The position numbers and the translations under genes are program-made. From an uncultured Bacteroidota bacterium (lineage in GTDB: Bacteria > Bacteroidota > Bacteroidia > UKL13-3), in assembly GCA_903898215.1 (NCBI GenBank), contig CAIUEQ010000027.1, positions 1-26,356 of the forward strand: 26,356 bases of DNA, written 5' to 3'. This document shows, piece after piece, positions 7,145-15,610 of this stretch. Positions within the stretch are counted from its first letter, which is position 1, and each line of letters begins with the position of its first letter. The notes under the pieces are model-generated. The model searched no databases. It was not told the DNA's origin and saw only the letters and a program-made list of their open reading frames with translations.

Positions 7145-9124
7145 TTATTCGATAACAACCGACCGTTGCATCATTGAAATACCATCTTTATTTTTCATTT
7201 GTAAATAATAAACACCTTTTGGTAAAGCTGCAAAATTAAGTTGGTGAGAATTTGTTCCTGATAAAAAATCTTTTGATTCGTCAATAATTTTCTTCCCTGT
7301 AATATCATAAACTGCAAAAGTGATTTGTTGAGATTCATTTAACTCAAATTCTATCGTCACTTTATCTTTTAAAGGGTTTGGAAATAATTTTAAATTGCTA
7401 ATAATGTTCAGGTCGTTTAGTCCTAAATTATTAATAATATTAATACTACTGCTGCTAATAGGACATGCGCTATTATAATACACATCCACGTAATAATTAC
7501 CCCTAGAACCCATAATATAGAATTGCTGCCCTGCCCCTTGTATTGCAAACCAATTGTTGGTAATCCCACCGAACCACATATACCATTGATATCTTATATA
7601 TCCTGGATTTATAAGGTCACAAAAAAGGGTATCACCTTTTTGTGTAATATGAGGGATTGGAGGAACAGGTTCTACTTGTTGTATTACCAACTTATTTGAA
7701 GTTACAACGGAAGGTTTTGCACAAGGTAAACTGCTGTAAATTTTGCAGCTAACCGTATCATATTTTTTTAAATTATTTATCTTGAATGGAGTTGGAGTTC
7801 CAGAATAACCAAATAAGGTTGAATCGTTTACTTGCCATGCAAAGTAAGGGTTATCTCCGGCAACTTTTGGAGATGAAAAATTAAATTCTACCAAAGCACG
7901 TTCACATATTATTGAAGTTCCATTTCGTATGATAGAAATTGTAGGAGTAAATGTTTGCGAAATAATAATATTTTTTGTTTTGGTATTACCGCTTTGTGTA
8001 ATTGATGTAGTTGTTAACGAAACTGAATATGTACCGGCATGAAATAAAACAACAGGATTTTTTGACTTGGCATTTGTTCCATTTACAAAAGAAACATTTG
8101 ATGGAGAAAATGTCCAGTACCAAGATGATGGATTATTTGTAGTAATGTCGGTAAATGAAACCGTATCATCTGAACAAGAATTGGTAGAAGAAAAATTAAA
8201 ATCTGTAACAGGAGCGGTCATGTTTGAAACACCTGTTACGCTAATATCGTCAAGGTATAAATTGTTTCCATTACCACTAATATTTTCAAATTTTATTTTT
8301 ATAACATTTCCTAAAAACTGTGAAAGGTTAATTGTTTTGCAAGATGCATAACCGATATTTCCACACCAGTCAATAAAAGTATAAGGTGCAAATGCTGTTG
8401 TTAAATTTGCGTTTGTTATAAAATCATACCCTGATGAATTTTGTGTTTCGATATAAGATGTAACACGATTCCAAGTAGCACCACAATTTGTTGAAACATA
8501 AATTGCCATTGAATCTTGATGAATAGAATCATACCTTCTGTAAGCATGTTTAAAATTTAAAATTGCCGATGAATAACCATTTAGATTTATTGCTGGTGAA
8601 ATTAATCCATCACGTTTAATTGAATTTCTTGCACTGTTATAATTAAAATTATTTACTCCGATGGAATAGTAGCTACTGCCATTTCCCGTTACATTATATT
8701 TTGTCCATGTATAGCTTGAATCAGGATTTTCAATGCTCCAATTTTTATAAGTAGAATCATTTTCCCAATTTTCTATATATGGTAAAAGCAAGCCTCCTGC
8801 ATAAATGTAATTGTTTTTTGTGAGAGAATATGTGCCTAGCGAATCAGTTACCGAAAGATTAATTTTATAATATCCTGGCGAAGTAAATTGCACTTTTGGA
8901 TTTTGCGAATATTGATCTGTTCCATTTATAAAACTAAATGATAATGGTGTAATCGTCCATGAGTACGAGGTATATGAATGATTGCTGGTATCAAAAAAAG
9001 TTACCGTATCATTTAAGCAAGGCAAAGTTTTACTAGAAGTAAAAGCTGGTTTTTGAGCATATACTTTATTACTTATGATAAAACAGATAAGCAATAAAAA
9101 ATAAATGAGAAATCGAAATTTCAT
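7145..9124 (-). CDS. T9SS-sorted secreted protein with PKD and MAM-like domains
   Basis: I place the start at the ATG at 9124 (659 residues, MKFRFLIYFLLLICFI), because it begins a clean signal peptide. The longer frame needs a TTG at 9148 and adds eight unconvincing residues. After the signal peptide come a PKD-like domain (about 25-110) and a jelly-roll region ending in LYLDDISVTG that resembles MAM or choice-of-anchor-J domains (about 110-300). A second PKD-like domain follows (about 310-390), then a further Ig-like stretch. The C-terminal 80 residues are a type A T9SS sorting domain with LFPNPLKDKV, YDITGKKI and LPKGVYYLQM. It should be exported across the outer membrane and attached to the surface or released. 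It follows kmo after 39 bases. No enzymatic domain is seen; an adhesive role is inferred. Confidence 0.88.
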   Translation of the reverse strand: MKFRFLIYFLLLICFIISNKVYAQKPAFTSSKTLPCLNDTVTFFDTSNHSYTSYSWTITPLSFSFINGTDQYSQNPKVQFTSPGYYKINLSVTDSLGTYSLTKNNYIYAGGLLLPYIENWENDSTYKNWSIENPDSSYTWTKYNVTGNGSSYYSIGVNNFNYNSARNSIKRDGLISPAINLNGYSSAILNFKHAYRRYDSIHQDSMAIYVSTNCGATWNRVTSYIETQNSSGYDFITNANLTTAFAPYTFIDWCGNIGYASCKTINLSQFLGNVIKIKFENISGNGNNLYLDDISVTGVSNMTAPVTDFNFSSTNSCSDDTVSFTDITTNNPSSWYWTFSPSNVSFVNGTNAKSKNPVVLFHAGTYSVSLTTTSITQSGNTKTKNIIISQTFTPTISIIRNGTSIICERALVEFNFSSPKVAGDNPYFAWQVNDSTLFGYSGTPTPFKINNLKKYDTVSCKIYSSLPCAKPSVVTSNKLVIQQVEPVPPIPHITQKGDTLFCDLINPGYIRYQWYMWFGGITNNWFAIQGAGQQFYIMGSRGNYYVDVYYNSACPISSSSINIINNLGLNDLNIISNLKLFPNPLKDKVTIEFELNESQQITFAVYDITGKKIIDESKDFLSGTNSHQLNFAALPKGVYYLQMKNKDGISMMQRSVVIE

Positions 9125-9163
9125 GATTATCAATTTATTAACAATCAAATTTATTCATTTATT

Positions 9164-10498
9164 TTATTTAATCAAGTGCCACAAACTTTCCATATAAGCG
9201 GCATCTTTAATTTTATCTTCAGCTTTATCGGCAATAATTTTTTCTAATAGAATATTGTTTTTTATTCCTTGGTCGAAAGCATATTTATATGAACTCAAAC
9301 TAAAAGTCACCAGCTCATATTGCGATTTAAATTTGTCAGGATACAACTCAGTTAGATCATGCTCGATATGTTTTTTGTGAAGAAAATGTTTGTCGCCAAC
9401 TTTCTCTGCCATCTCTGTATAATTTTGAATAGCGAGTTCAGAAATTGCATCAGCATTTGGCTTGCGTTCTTTTTGATATTCTTCAAATATTTTATTCCAG
9501 TCGCTACCATATTTTTCAATACATTCATCCATTACAAATGCATCTTCGAAACTGCAATTCATTCCTTGTCCGTAAAAAGGAACAACAGCATGGGCAGCAT
9601 CTCCCATCAATGCCAACTTATCTTTTTTAACCCATGGGAAACATCTTACCGTTACCAAACTTGAAGTAGGATTTTCAAAAAAATCATCAATTAGTGTTGG
9701 CATTAATTTAACAGCATCAGCAAATTGTTCGTTAAAAAATGTGGCAACTTGCTCTTTAGTTTTTAAGTTTTCAAAACTATGTTCACCTTCAAAAGGCAAG
9801 AAAAGAGTACAGGTATAATCGCCACTTAAATTTGGCAAAGCAATCATCATAAATTTTCCACGAGGCCAAATATGCAGAGCGTTTTTCTCTAGTAAAAATT
9901 TCCCGTTTTCACCGGCAGGAATATTCAATTCTTTGTAGCCAACTTCTAAATAATTTTGCCAGTAATTAAATCGGTCGGAAGTTTGTAACTTATTTCGAGT
10001 AGCAGCAAAAGCGCCATCAGTTCCAATAATTCTATCAGATTGAAATATTTGATGGGAACCATTTTCCATTTCAAAAACGGAAACACTGTTTTCAATATCC
10101 ACATCAATACATTTTGTATTAAAATGGAGAGTGATATTTTTAAATTCATCAGCCAATTCCAGCAATCGAATATTCAATCTTCCACGCGAAACAGAGTTGA
10201 TGGCTTGCCCTTCTTTGCCATAAGGGTGATAAGCCAACTCACCATCTTTTTGATGCATCATTCTTCCGGTCATAGGAACAGCATCAGCTAAAATTTCTTT
10301 ATCCAAACCAACTTTTTCAAGAGCTTTTAAACCGCGTGTTGACAAAGCAAGATTGATTGATTTTCCTGCTGAGATTTTATTTTTTCGCATATCCGGCCTG
10401 CGTTCAAACAAGTTAATTTCGAAACCACGTTTTGCTAAATAAATAGCCATTAAACTTCCTGAAAGTCCACCACCTATGATGTTAATTTTTTCTGACAT
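9164..10498 (-). CDS. kmo: Kynurenine 3-monooxygenase
   Basis: A 444-residue FAD-dependent hydroxylase that converts L-kynurenine to 3-hydroxykynurenine using NADPH and oxygen. The N-terminal Rossmann motif GGGLSG is at 9-14. The second FAD motif GDAAHAVVPFYGQGMN begins at 299, and the KMO-type segments STRGLKALEKVG and SVSRGRLN are present. The C-terminal part beyond about 380 is helical, but no clear membrane anchor is seen. It is downstream of kynureninase on the same strand, and the pair makes 3-hydroxyanthranilate. The 71-base gap between them is filled by a palindromic repeat. The genes for tryptophan dioxygenase and 3-hydroxyanthranilate dioxygenase are not in this window. Identification rests on overall similarity plus the kynU neighbour. 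Confidence 0.95.
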   Translation of the reverse strand: MSEKINIIGGGLSGSLMAIYLAKRGFEINLFERRPDMRKNKISAGKSINLALSTRGLKALEKVGLDKEILADAVPMTGRMMHQKDGELAYHPYGKEGQAINSVSRGRLNIRLLELADEFKNITLHFNTKCIDVDIENSVSVFEMENGSHQIFQSDRIIGTDGAFAATRNKLQTSDRFNYWQNYLEVGYKELNIPAGENGKFLLEKNALHIWPRGKFMMIALPNLSGDYTCTLFLPFEGEHSFENLKTKEQVATFFNEQFADAVKLMPTLIDDFFENPTSSLVTVRCFPWVKKDKLALMGDAAHAVVPFYGQGMNCSFEDAFVMDECIEKYGSDWNKIFEEYQKERKPNADAISELAIQNYTEMAEKVGDKHFLHKKHIEHDLTELYPDKFKSQYELVTFSLSSYKYAFDQGIKNNILLEKIIADKAEDKIKDAAYMESLWHLIK

Positions 10499-10512
10499 GT
10501 TTTTGTTTTTAT

Positions 10513-10570
10513 AACGCAGAGTCGCTGAGAACGCAAAGTGTTTTCTCTGCGAACTTTGCGCCTCTGCGTT
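10513..10570. repeat. 58-base imperfect palindromic repeat in the kynU-kmo gap
   Basis: The arms AACGCAGAG and CTCTGCGTT are perfectly complementary at the ends. The interior is built from repeated CGCAAAG / CTTTGCG and GCGA/GCAGAG words around a TTTT centre. It is distinctly richer in GC than its surroundings and occupies most of the gap. Its last base is the first base of the kynU stop codon (read on plus). Its form suggests an interspersed palindromic repeat rather than an ordinary spacer. In RNA it would form a long hairpin between two co-transcribed genes. Confidence 0.65.
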
Positions 10571-11829
10571 TAATTAAAATACTCTTTCATTGCTTCACCC
10601 ACTCTGTAAACATCTTCAAAACTATTGTACAAAGGAACAGGGCTCATTCTAATTACATCAGGTTCGCGCCAATCGGGCATGATGTTTTTTGTTTGTAAAT
10701 AGTCGAATAATTTTTTGCCGTCTTTTTTTACAATGATAGAAAGTTGGCAACCTCTTTCGTCTTTATTTTTTGGAGTGATGATGGTTAAATGTTGGGAGAA
10801 ATCGTTTAAAATAAATTCTAAATATCCTGTTAGTAAAATACTTTTCTTTCTAAGATTTTCTATTCCCGCTTCGTCAATAATTTCTAAAGAAGCTTTATGA
10901 ATTGCCATCGGGATAATTTGTGCATTGCTAAGTTGCCATCCGGCTGCTCCTTGCATGGGAATAAATCCTTTTTTCATTTTGAATCTTTCCTTTTCATCAT
11001 GTCCCCACCAACCGGCAAAACGAACTAAATCAGGATTGTTGCCATGACATTCGTTTACAAAAACCCCACTTGTTCCACCCGGTCCCGAATTCAAATATTT
11101 ATAGGTACACCATACTGCAAAATCAACATCCCAATCATGTAATTGCAACTGTAAATTTCCGGCAGCATGAGCCAGATCAAAACCTGCTGTTGCTCCAATT
11201 TCATGTGCTGCTTTTGTGATTGCTTGCATATCAAATGCCTGCCCGGTATAATAATTCACACCACCCAACATCACGATGGCGAGGTCATCTTTATGTTCAT
11301 ATATTTTTGCAAGGATATCTTCTGTGCGAAGAAGATATTCTCCATCACGAGGTTTCAATTCAATGATGGCATCATCAGGATTTAGCCCATGAAAACGTGC
11401 TTGAGTTTCCATCGCATATTGGTCAGAAGGAAATGCACTTGCCTCCATCATTATTTTATAACGAATTTTTGTAGGACGATAAAAACTTACCATCATCAAA
11501 TGCAAATTTGCAGTGAGGTTATTCATAATGATCACTTCACTTTCATTTGCCCCAACAATTTTTGCAGCTTTTTCTGTTAAAAAATGATGATAATACATCC
11601 AAGGGTTCTTGCCTTCAAAATGTCCTTCAACACCTAATTCGGCCCAATCTTTCAACTCCTGATCAATTGCGGCCTTTACATTTTTTGGCTGAAGACCGAG
11701 AGAGTTTCCGCATAAATAAACAATATGCTTATCATCTTTTTTAAGTAGATGAAAATGGTTTTGAAATTTAGATAAGATATCTTCTTTATCTAATTGTTGT
11801 GCGAATGTTAAAGTGTTTTTGTATAGCAT
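10570..11829 (-). CDS. kynU: Kynureninase
   Basis: A 419-residue PLP enzyme of fold type I that hydrolyses kynurenine or 3-hydroxykynurenine to (3-hydroxy)anthranilate and alanine. The PLP-binding lysine is Lys244 in CTYKYLNSGPGG. Other kynureninase signatures are YLCGNSLGLQPK near 38-49, GHFEGKNPWMYYH near 69-81, and GFDLAHAAGN before the lysine. PVPLYNSFEDVYR near the end is also typical. The ATG start gives MLYKNTL. A good Bacteroidota-type promoter lies just upstream at 11845-11878, predicting a very short leader. It leads an operon with kmo and perhaps the T9SS protein. Function is secure. Confidence 0.96.
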   Translation of the reverse strand: MLYKNTLTFAQQLDKEDILSKFQNHFHLLKKDDKHIVYLCGNSLGLQPKNVKAAIDQELKDWAELGVEGHFEGKNPWMYYHHFLTEKAAKIVGANESEVIIMNNLTANLHLMMVSFYRPTKIRYKIMMEASAFPSDQYAMETQARFHGLNPDDAIIELKPRDGEYLLRTEDILAKIYEHKDDLAIVMLGGVNYYTGQAFDMQAITKAAHEIGATAGFDLAHAAGNLQLQLHDWDVDFAVWCTYKYLNSGPGGTSGVFVNECHGNNPDLVRFAGWWGHDEKERFKMKKGFIPMQGAAGWQLSNAQIIPMAIHKASLEIIDEAGIENLRKKSILLTGYLEFILNDFSQHLTIITPKNKDERGCQLSIIVKKDGKKLFDYLQTKNIMPDWREPDVIRMSPVPLYNSFEDVYRVGEAMKEYFN

Positions 11830-11844
11830 ATAAAAATTTCACGC

Positions 11845-11878
11845 CAAACATAAAGCGTTCTGCAATTTAAATAGACAA
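11845..11878 (-). promoter_or_regulatory. Predicted promoter of kynU
   Basis: On the minus strand TATGTTTG (11845-11852) fits the Bacteroidota -7 consensus TAnnTTTG. A TTG lies 23 bases further upstream (11876-11878). Transcription would begin around 11838, leaving a leader of about ten bases before the kynU ATG. Confidence 0.45.
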
Positions 11879-11928
11879 TTGAATTAAAAAAGTGTTTTAA
11901 AATTAAAGGAAGGTTTTTATTATAAAAC

Positions 11929-11956
11929 GAAAAGGCCCCCCTCCGGGAGCCTTCTC
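11929..11956 (-). terminator. Intrinsic terminator of the efflux operon
   Basis: A 12-bp stem on the minus strand (two G-U pairs, GGAG loop) is followed by a U-rich tail. It separates the tetR-tolC-adaptor-RND operon from kynU. Confidence 0.65.
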
Positions 11957-11997
11957 TAGCCTATGAAACAAATTGCACCTCTACTCAAAAGATGCAA
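11929..11997 (-). ncRNA. Two-hairpin RNA ending in an intrinsic terminator
   Basis: This lies in the 308-base gene-free stretch 11830-12137, read on minus. Hairpin 1 pairs TTGCATC (11991-11997) with GGTGCAA (11973-11979) across 11 bases. Hairpin 2 pairs GAGAAGGCTCCC (11945-11956) with GGGGGCCTTTTC (11929-11940) around a GGAG loop, followed by GTTTTATAAT. Each hairpin contains G-U pairs that would be A-C mismatches on the plus strand, so the RNA is on the minus strand. It starts about 140 bases after the RND stop and ends about 100 bases before kynU. It is either the structured 3' end of the efflux operon mRNA, a small RNA cut or transcribed from it, or a leader element. I favour operon 3' end, because no promoter motif is seen directly upstream and kynU has its own. 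Confidence 0.5.
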
Positions 11998-12003
11998 TAT
12001 TTT

Positions 12004-12036
12004 AAATGAATGGTAAATTAAATTGAACATTCATTT
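12004..12036. repeat. Perfect 9-bp inverted repeat after the RND gene
   Basis: AAATGAATG (12004-12012) and CATTCATTT (12028-12036) are exact inverted copies separated by 15 bases. The right half, extended to TGAACATTCATTT (12024-12036), matches 12 of 13 bases of the operator-like sequence before the RND gene at 15517-15529. It may be a regulator site or a structure in the mRNA 3' end. Confidence 0.35.
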
Positions 12037-12137
12037 TGAAATTTCTTTTGAAGAATTACAGAGCAAATTTAATTTTAATTTATAATTTCAATAAAATAAT
12101 TTTTGTAGAAATTTTTTTACAAACTGAAAATTTAAAT

Positions 12138-15100
12138 CTAGTGTTTTGGCTTTATTCCGAGTTTTAATTTTAAATTTTCTGTTAGATATAACATGACAGG
12201 AACAAGAACTAAAGTTAATATTGTTGCGAAACTTAACCCGAATATCATGGTCCAAGAAAGTGGTCCCCAGAAAGCAACATTATCTCCTCCAAAATGTATG
12301 TGAGGATTTAATTCGCTGAACAAGGTTACAAAATCCATATTTAAACCAATTGCTAAAGGTATCAAGCCTAAAATTGTTGCCGATGCTGTAAGAATAACCG
12401 GGGTCATACGTGTACGTCCTGCATCAATAATAGCTTCTCTTAATGGAACTCCTTGCTTCAATAATATTTCGGTAAATTCAACTAATAAAATTCCGTTTCT
12501 TACAACAATTCCAGCTAAAGCAATTATTCCAACGCCAGTCATGATCACTGAGAAATGCATTTTTGTGATTGCAAATCCTAAAAATACTCCAATGATACTC
12601 AGAACAATTTCTGATAAAATAATGATTGGTTTTGAAATAGAATTGAATTGGGTAACAAGAATCAAAAAAATCATTCCCAGAGAAATCAGCATTGCTTTAC
12701 CAAGGAATGCGCCTGTTTCTGCTTGCTCTTCTTGCTCTCCCGCCATGTTCAAAATTACACCATCAGGCAAACCATATTGTGCCGCAGCTTTTTTAACTTT
12801 TGGCACCACTTCATTTCCATTAAATCCACTTAATACATTGGAAGAAATGGTAACAATGCGTGATTGATTTTTACGTTTGATACCGCCATAAGTATTTGAA
12901 TATTTTATTTTAGCAACAGACGACATTGGTATTTGCCTGAGCACTCCACCCATATTCATATCGCGGAAAGTGATTTTCAAATTCATCAAAGCATCAATAT
13001 CGTTTCTTTGATTTTGTTTTAAACGAACCTGAATTGGATATTCATCATCGGCATCACGAAGTTTAGTGGTTCTATCTAAACCAAAAACTGCTTTACGAAG
13101 TTCCATTCCAATTTGACCTGTTGAAATTCCTTCACGATTTGCACGTTCACGGTCAATTTCGATTAATAATTCGGGATTGTTATCTTGTAAATCAGATTTT
13201 AGTTCTTCAACACCTGGAATTTGTAAAGAGTCAAGAAAGCGTTTAAAATTTTTAGAAGTTTTAACCAATTGAGGAAAATTATCACCCATCAATTCAATGG
13301 TAATTGGTTTACCTGTTGGCGGACCACCTTGCTCTTGTTCTACAATAATTTCTGCACCGGGAATTCCTTTTACTTCTTGTCTAATTTTATCAAGGTAAGT
13401 TGTAGTTGATTGCCCTTTTCGTTTTCCATATTCAACAAAAGCAACAGTAACTTTTGCCAAATGCGGATTTACACTTTGATCAAATTCTCGTGGATTTCCT
13501 GCTCCAACTGCAACGTTTGAAATAACAGATTCAACAAGAGGATTATTTTCTCCAACAACTTTATAAATTTTAGCTTCAACAATTTTGGTAATCGAATCGG
13601 TATAAGTTTGATCTGTTCCAACCGGTAAGGCAATATAGGTATAAACAAAATTTGGTTCAGCCTTTGGAAAGAAATCAATTTTAGGAGAACGAATGATGAG
13701 TAATGCAATGCTAAAAATAAACAAACCTAAAGTACTTAACAAAGCCCAGATTGGTCTGCGTCCAATAAGGACCCAGTTCATCATGTTTTTATAATTATCC
13801 TGAACCGAAGGCCAAGTTTTATCTTGGAATTTTTTAATCACATCATGCAACACAAATCTGTTTAAGGCATAAAAACCATACATCGTTACAACCAGATTTC
13901 CCATTCCCCAATTTTTGAAAACGTAAAACAGTAATGCAATAACAGCAAAAACGATTGTAGCAATTTTGAAACTTTTTTTGTTTTTGTTTGCAGCCTCTTC
14001 CTCTTCATTTGTTTTCATAAAGCTAACAGCAAAAACAGGGTTGATAATATAGGCAACGATGAGAGATGCTGTTAAAGTAACAATAAGCGTAATGGGTAAA
14101 TAAAACATGAACTTACCAATTACTCCTTGCCAAAATGCAAGCGGAATAAACGGAGCAAGTGTTGTTAAAGTTCCCGATAAAACCGGCATGAAAATTTCTC
14201 CGGCAGCCATCTTTGCAGCTTTTTTTATTGGAACTTTTCCATTGTTAAAAATCCGATGAGTGTTTTCAATAACCACAATGGCATCATCAACAACAATTCC
14301 GAGTGCAAGTAAAAATGCAAATAACACAATCATGTTTAATGTGAAGCCTAAACTTGGCAATAACAAAAAGGCGATGAAGCTAGAAAGAGGAACCGACATA
14401 GCAACAAAAATTGCATTGGTGGCTCCCATAAAAAACATGAGAATGAATGTTACCAATAAAAATCCGATGATAATGGTATTGATGAGATCATGAACAGTAA
14501 CTCGTGTTTTGGTTGATTGATCGCCTGTGATAGTAACTTTTAATTCTTTAGGGAAATAGTTTTTTCCCATGTCTTCTGAAATTGTTCGGATCTTATCTGA
14601 AGCATCAATCAAGTTTGCACCACTTCTTTTTATTACATTTAAAGTGATTACATTTTTATGATCTAAACGGGCAAAACTTTCTTGTTCTTTAAATGCATCT
14701 TTTACTTCTGCGATATCTTTTAAAAAAATAGTTGCACCAGTTTGCGAACGTATAATCATGTTGCCAACATCATCCGAACTTTTAAATTCTCCTTTAATAT
14801 TTATCGAACGTTTAACGCCATCCATTTTGGCTTCACCACCTGAGATGGTTAAATTCTCTGAACTCACTGCACGCTCAACATCTCCAAGTGAAACATTGGC
14901 AGCTCCCATTTTATAAATATCGAGATTCACCTGGATTTCACGATCTAGTGCACCAACTAAATCAACACGTGTAATTTCTTTTAATCCTTCTATTTTATCT
15001 TTTAAATCGTCTGCATATTTTTTTAATTTATCCAAAGAAAAATCTCCTGAAATATTCACGTTCATGATTGGCATTTGTGAAATATCAATATCCATTACTG

Positions 15101-15503
15101 TAGGATCATTTGGCAAATCATTAGGCAAATCTGATCGTGCTTTATCTACTTCATCTTTTACTTTTTGTTTTGCAATTGGAATTTTAACATCGGTGTTAAA
15201 CTCAACCGTGATCATCGAAAAATTTTGTTTCGAATTGCTGGTAACTTTTTTTACACCGGCAATTGATTTCATTCTTTTTTCGATAGGCTTGGTAACCGTA
15301 TTTTCCATATCGGTTGGAGAGGTTCCAGGTCTAACAGTAGTTACTAAAATTTGAGGAAAAACCACTTCTGGAAATTGCTCTTTTGGCATGCTGTTAAAGG
15401 ATAAGAAACCCATTAATGTGATGATGATAGTAATCACATAAATACTGGTTTTATTGTCTATTGCCCAGCTTGATGGTTTAAATTCTTTTTCAAAATCTTT
15501 CAT
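12138..15503 (-). CDS. RND efflux pump, inner-membrane subunit (AcrB family)
   Basis: A 1121-residue proton-driven pump, somewhat longer than AcrB. It begins MKDFEKEFKPSSWAI and has the first membrane helix at about 18-36, then porter-domain sequence (FPEVVFPQILVTTVRPGTSP). The proton-relay Asp pair is D406-D407 in GIVVDDAIVVIENT. The position of AcrB Lys940 appears to be Arg1002 in IVVRNGILLVEF. Between the two halves, after Met496, an acidic EEEE stretch leads to two extra hydrophobic segments at about 512-529 and 535-552. AcrB has only an amphipathic helix there. The loop before the last helix carries PHIHFGGDN. It is the last gene of the operon after the adaptor and a 107-base gap holding an operator-like palindrome. 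Substrate is unknown. Confidence 0.94.
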   Translation of the reverse strand: MKDFEKEFKPSSWAIDNKTSIYVITIIITLMGFLSFNSMPKEQFPEVVFPQILVTTVRPGTSPTDMENTVTKPIEKRMKSIAGVKKVTSNSKQNFSMITVEFNTDVKIPIAKQKVKDEVDKARSDLPNDLPNDPTVMDIDISQMPIMNVNISGDFSLDKLKKYADDLKDKIEGLKEITRVDLVGALDREIQVNLDIYKMGAANVSLGDVERAVSSENLTISGGEAKMDGVKRSINIKGEFKSSDDVGNMIIRSQTGATIFLKDIAEVKDAFKEQESFARLDHKNVITLNVIKRSGANLIDASDKIRTISEDMGKNYFPKELKVTITGDQSTKTRVTVHDLINTIIIGFLLVTFILMFFMGATNAIFVAMSVPLSSFIAFLLLPSLGFTLNMIVLFAFLLALGIVVDDAIVVIENTHRIFNNGKVPIKKAAKMAAGEIFMPVLSGTLTTLAPFIPLAFWQGVIGKFMFYLPITLIVTLTASLIVAYIINPVFAVSFMKTNEEEEAANKNKKSFKIATIVFAVIALLFYVFKNWGMGNLVVTMYGFYALNRFVLHDVIKKFQDKTWPSVQDNYKNMMNWVLIGRRPIWALLSTLGLFIFSIALLIIRSPKIDFFPKAEPNFVYTYIALPVGTDQTYTDSITKIVEAKIYKVVGENNPLVESVISNVAVGAGNPREFDQSVNPHLAKVTVAFVEYGKRKGQSTTTYLDKIRQEVKGIPGAEIIVEQEQGGPPTGKPITIELMGDNFPQLVKTSKNFKRFLDSLQIPGVEELKSDLQDNNPELLIEIDRERANREGISTGQIGMELRKAVFGLDRTTKLRDADDEYPIQVRLKQNQRNDIDALMNLKITFRDMNMGGVLRQIPMSSVAKIKYSNTYGGIKRKNQSRIVTISSNVLSGFNGNEVVPKVKKAAAQYGLPDGVILNMAGEQEEQAETGAFLGKAMLISLGMIFLILVTQFNSISKPIIILSEIVLSIIGVFLGFAITKMHFSVIMTGVGIIALAGIVVRNGILLVEFTEILLKQGVPLREAIIDAGRTRMTPVILTASATILGLIPLAIGLNMDFVTLFSELNPHIHFGGDNVAFWGPLSWTMIFGLSFATILTLVLVPVMLYLTENLKLKLGIKPKH

Positions 15504-15516
15504 TTTTTATTTTTTT

Positions 15517-15533
15517 AAATGAGTGTTCATTAA
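15517..15533. promoter_or_regulatory. Operator-like palindrome before the RND gene
   Basis: AATGA-GTGT-TCATT (15518-15531) is a short inverted repeat in the 107-base gap between the adaptor and RND genes, 14 bases from the RND ATG. Its shape (5-bp arms, 4-base centre) is common for TetR-family operators. The operon encodes a TetR regulator, so it is a plausible binding site. A near copy lies past the RND stop at 12024-12036. Confidence 0.35.
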
Positions 15534-15610
15534 TAATTTTCAAACAAATTTTATGTCGAAAAAAATGAAGCACATTTATGAAATTATCTTTTTAGTAAAT
15601 GCTTTACGAA

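Noticed and set aside
9125..9148. Longer start (TTG) for the T9SS-sorted protein
   Set aside because: The ATG at 9124 begins an ideal signal peptide; the extra residues would precede it.
11929..11997. Lysine riboswitch, because of the word GTAGAGGTGC
   Set aside because: Only this word fits. The remaining conserved helices and the GCCGAAG-type segment are missing, the element is far too short, and no lysine gene is near.
11963..12016. Short plus-strand frame MKQIAPLLKRCNILNEW as a leader peptide
   Set aside because: It lies inside the minus-strand RNA structure, has no plus-strand gene downstream and no ribosome binding site.
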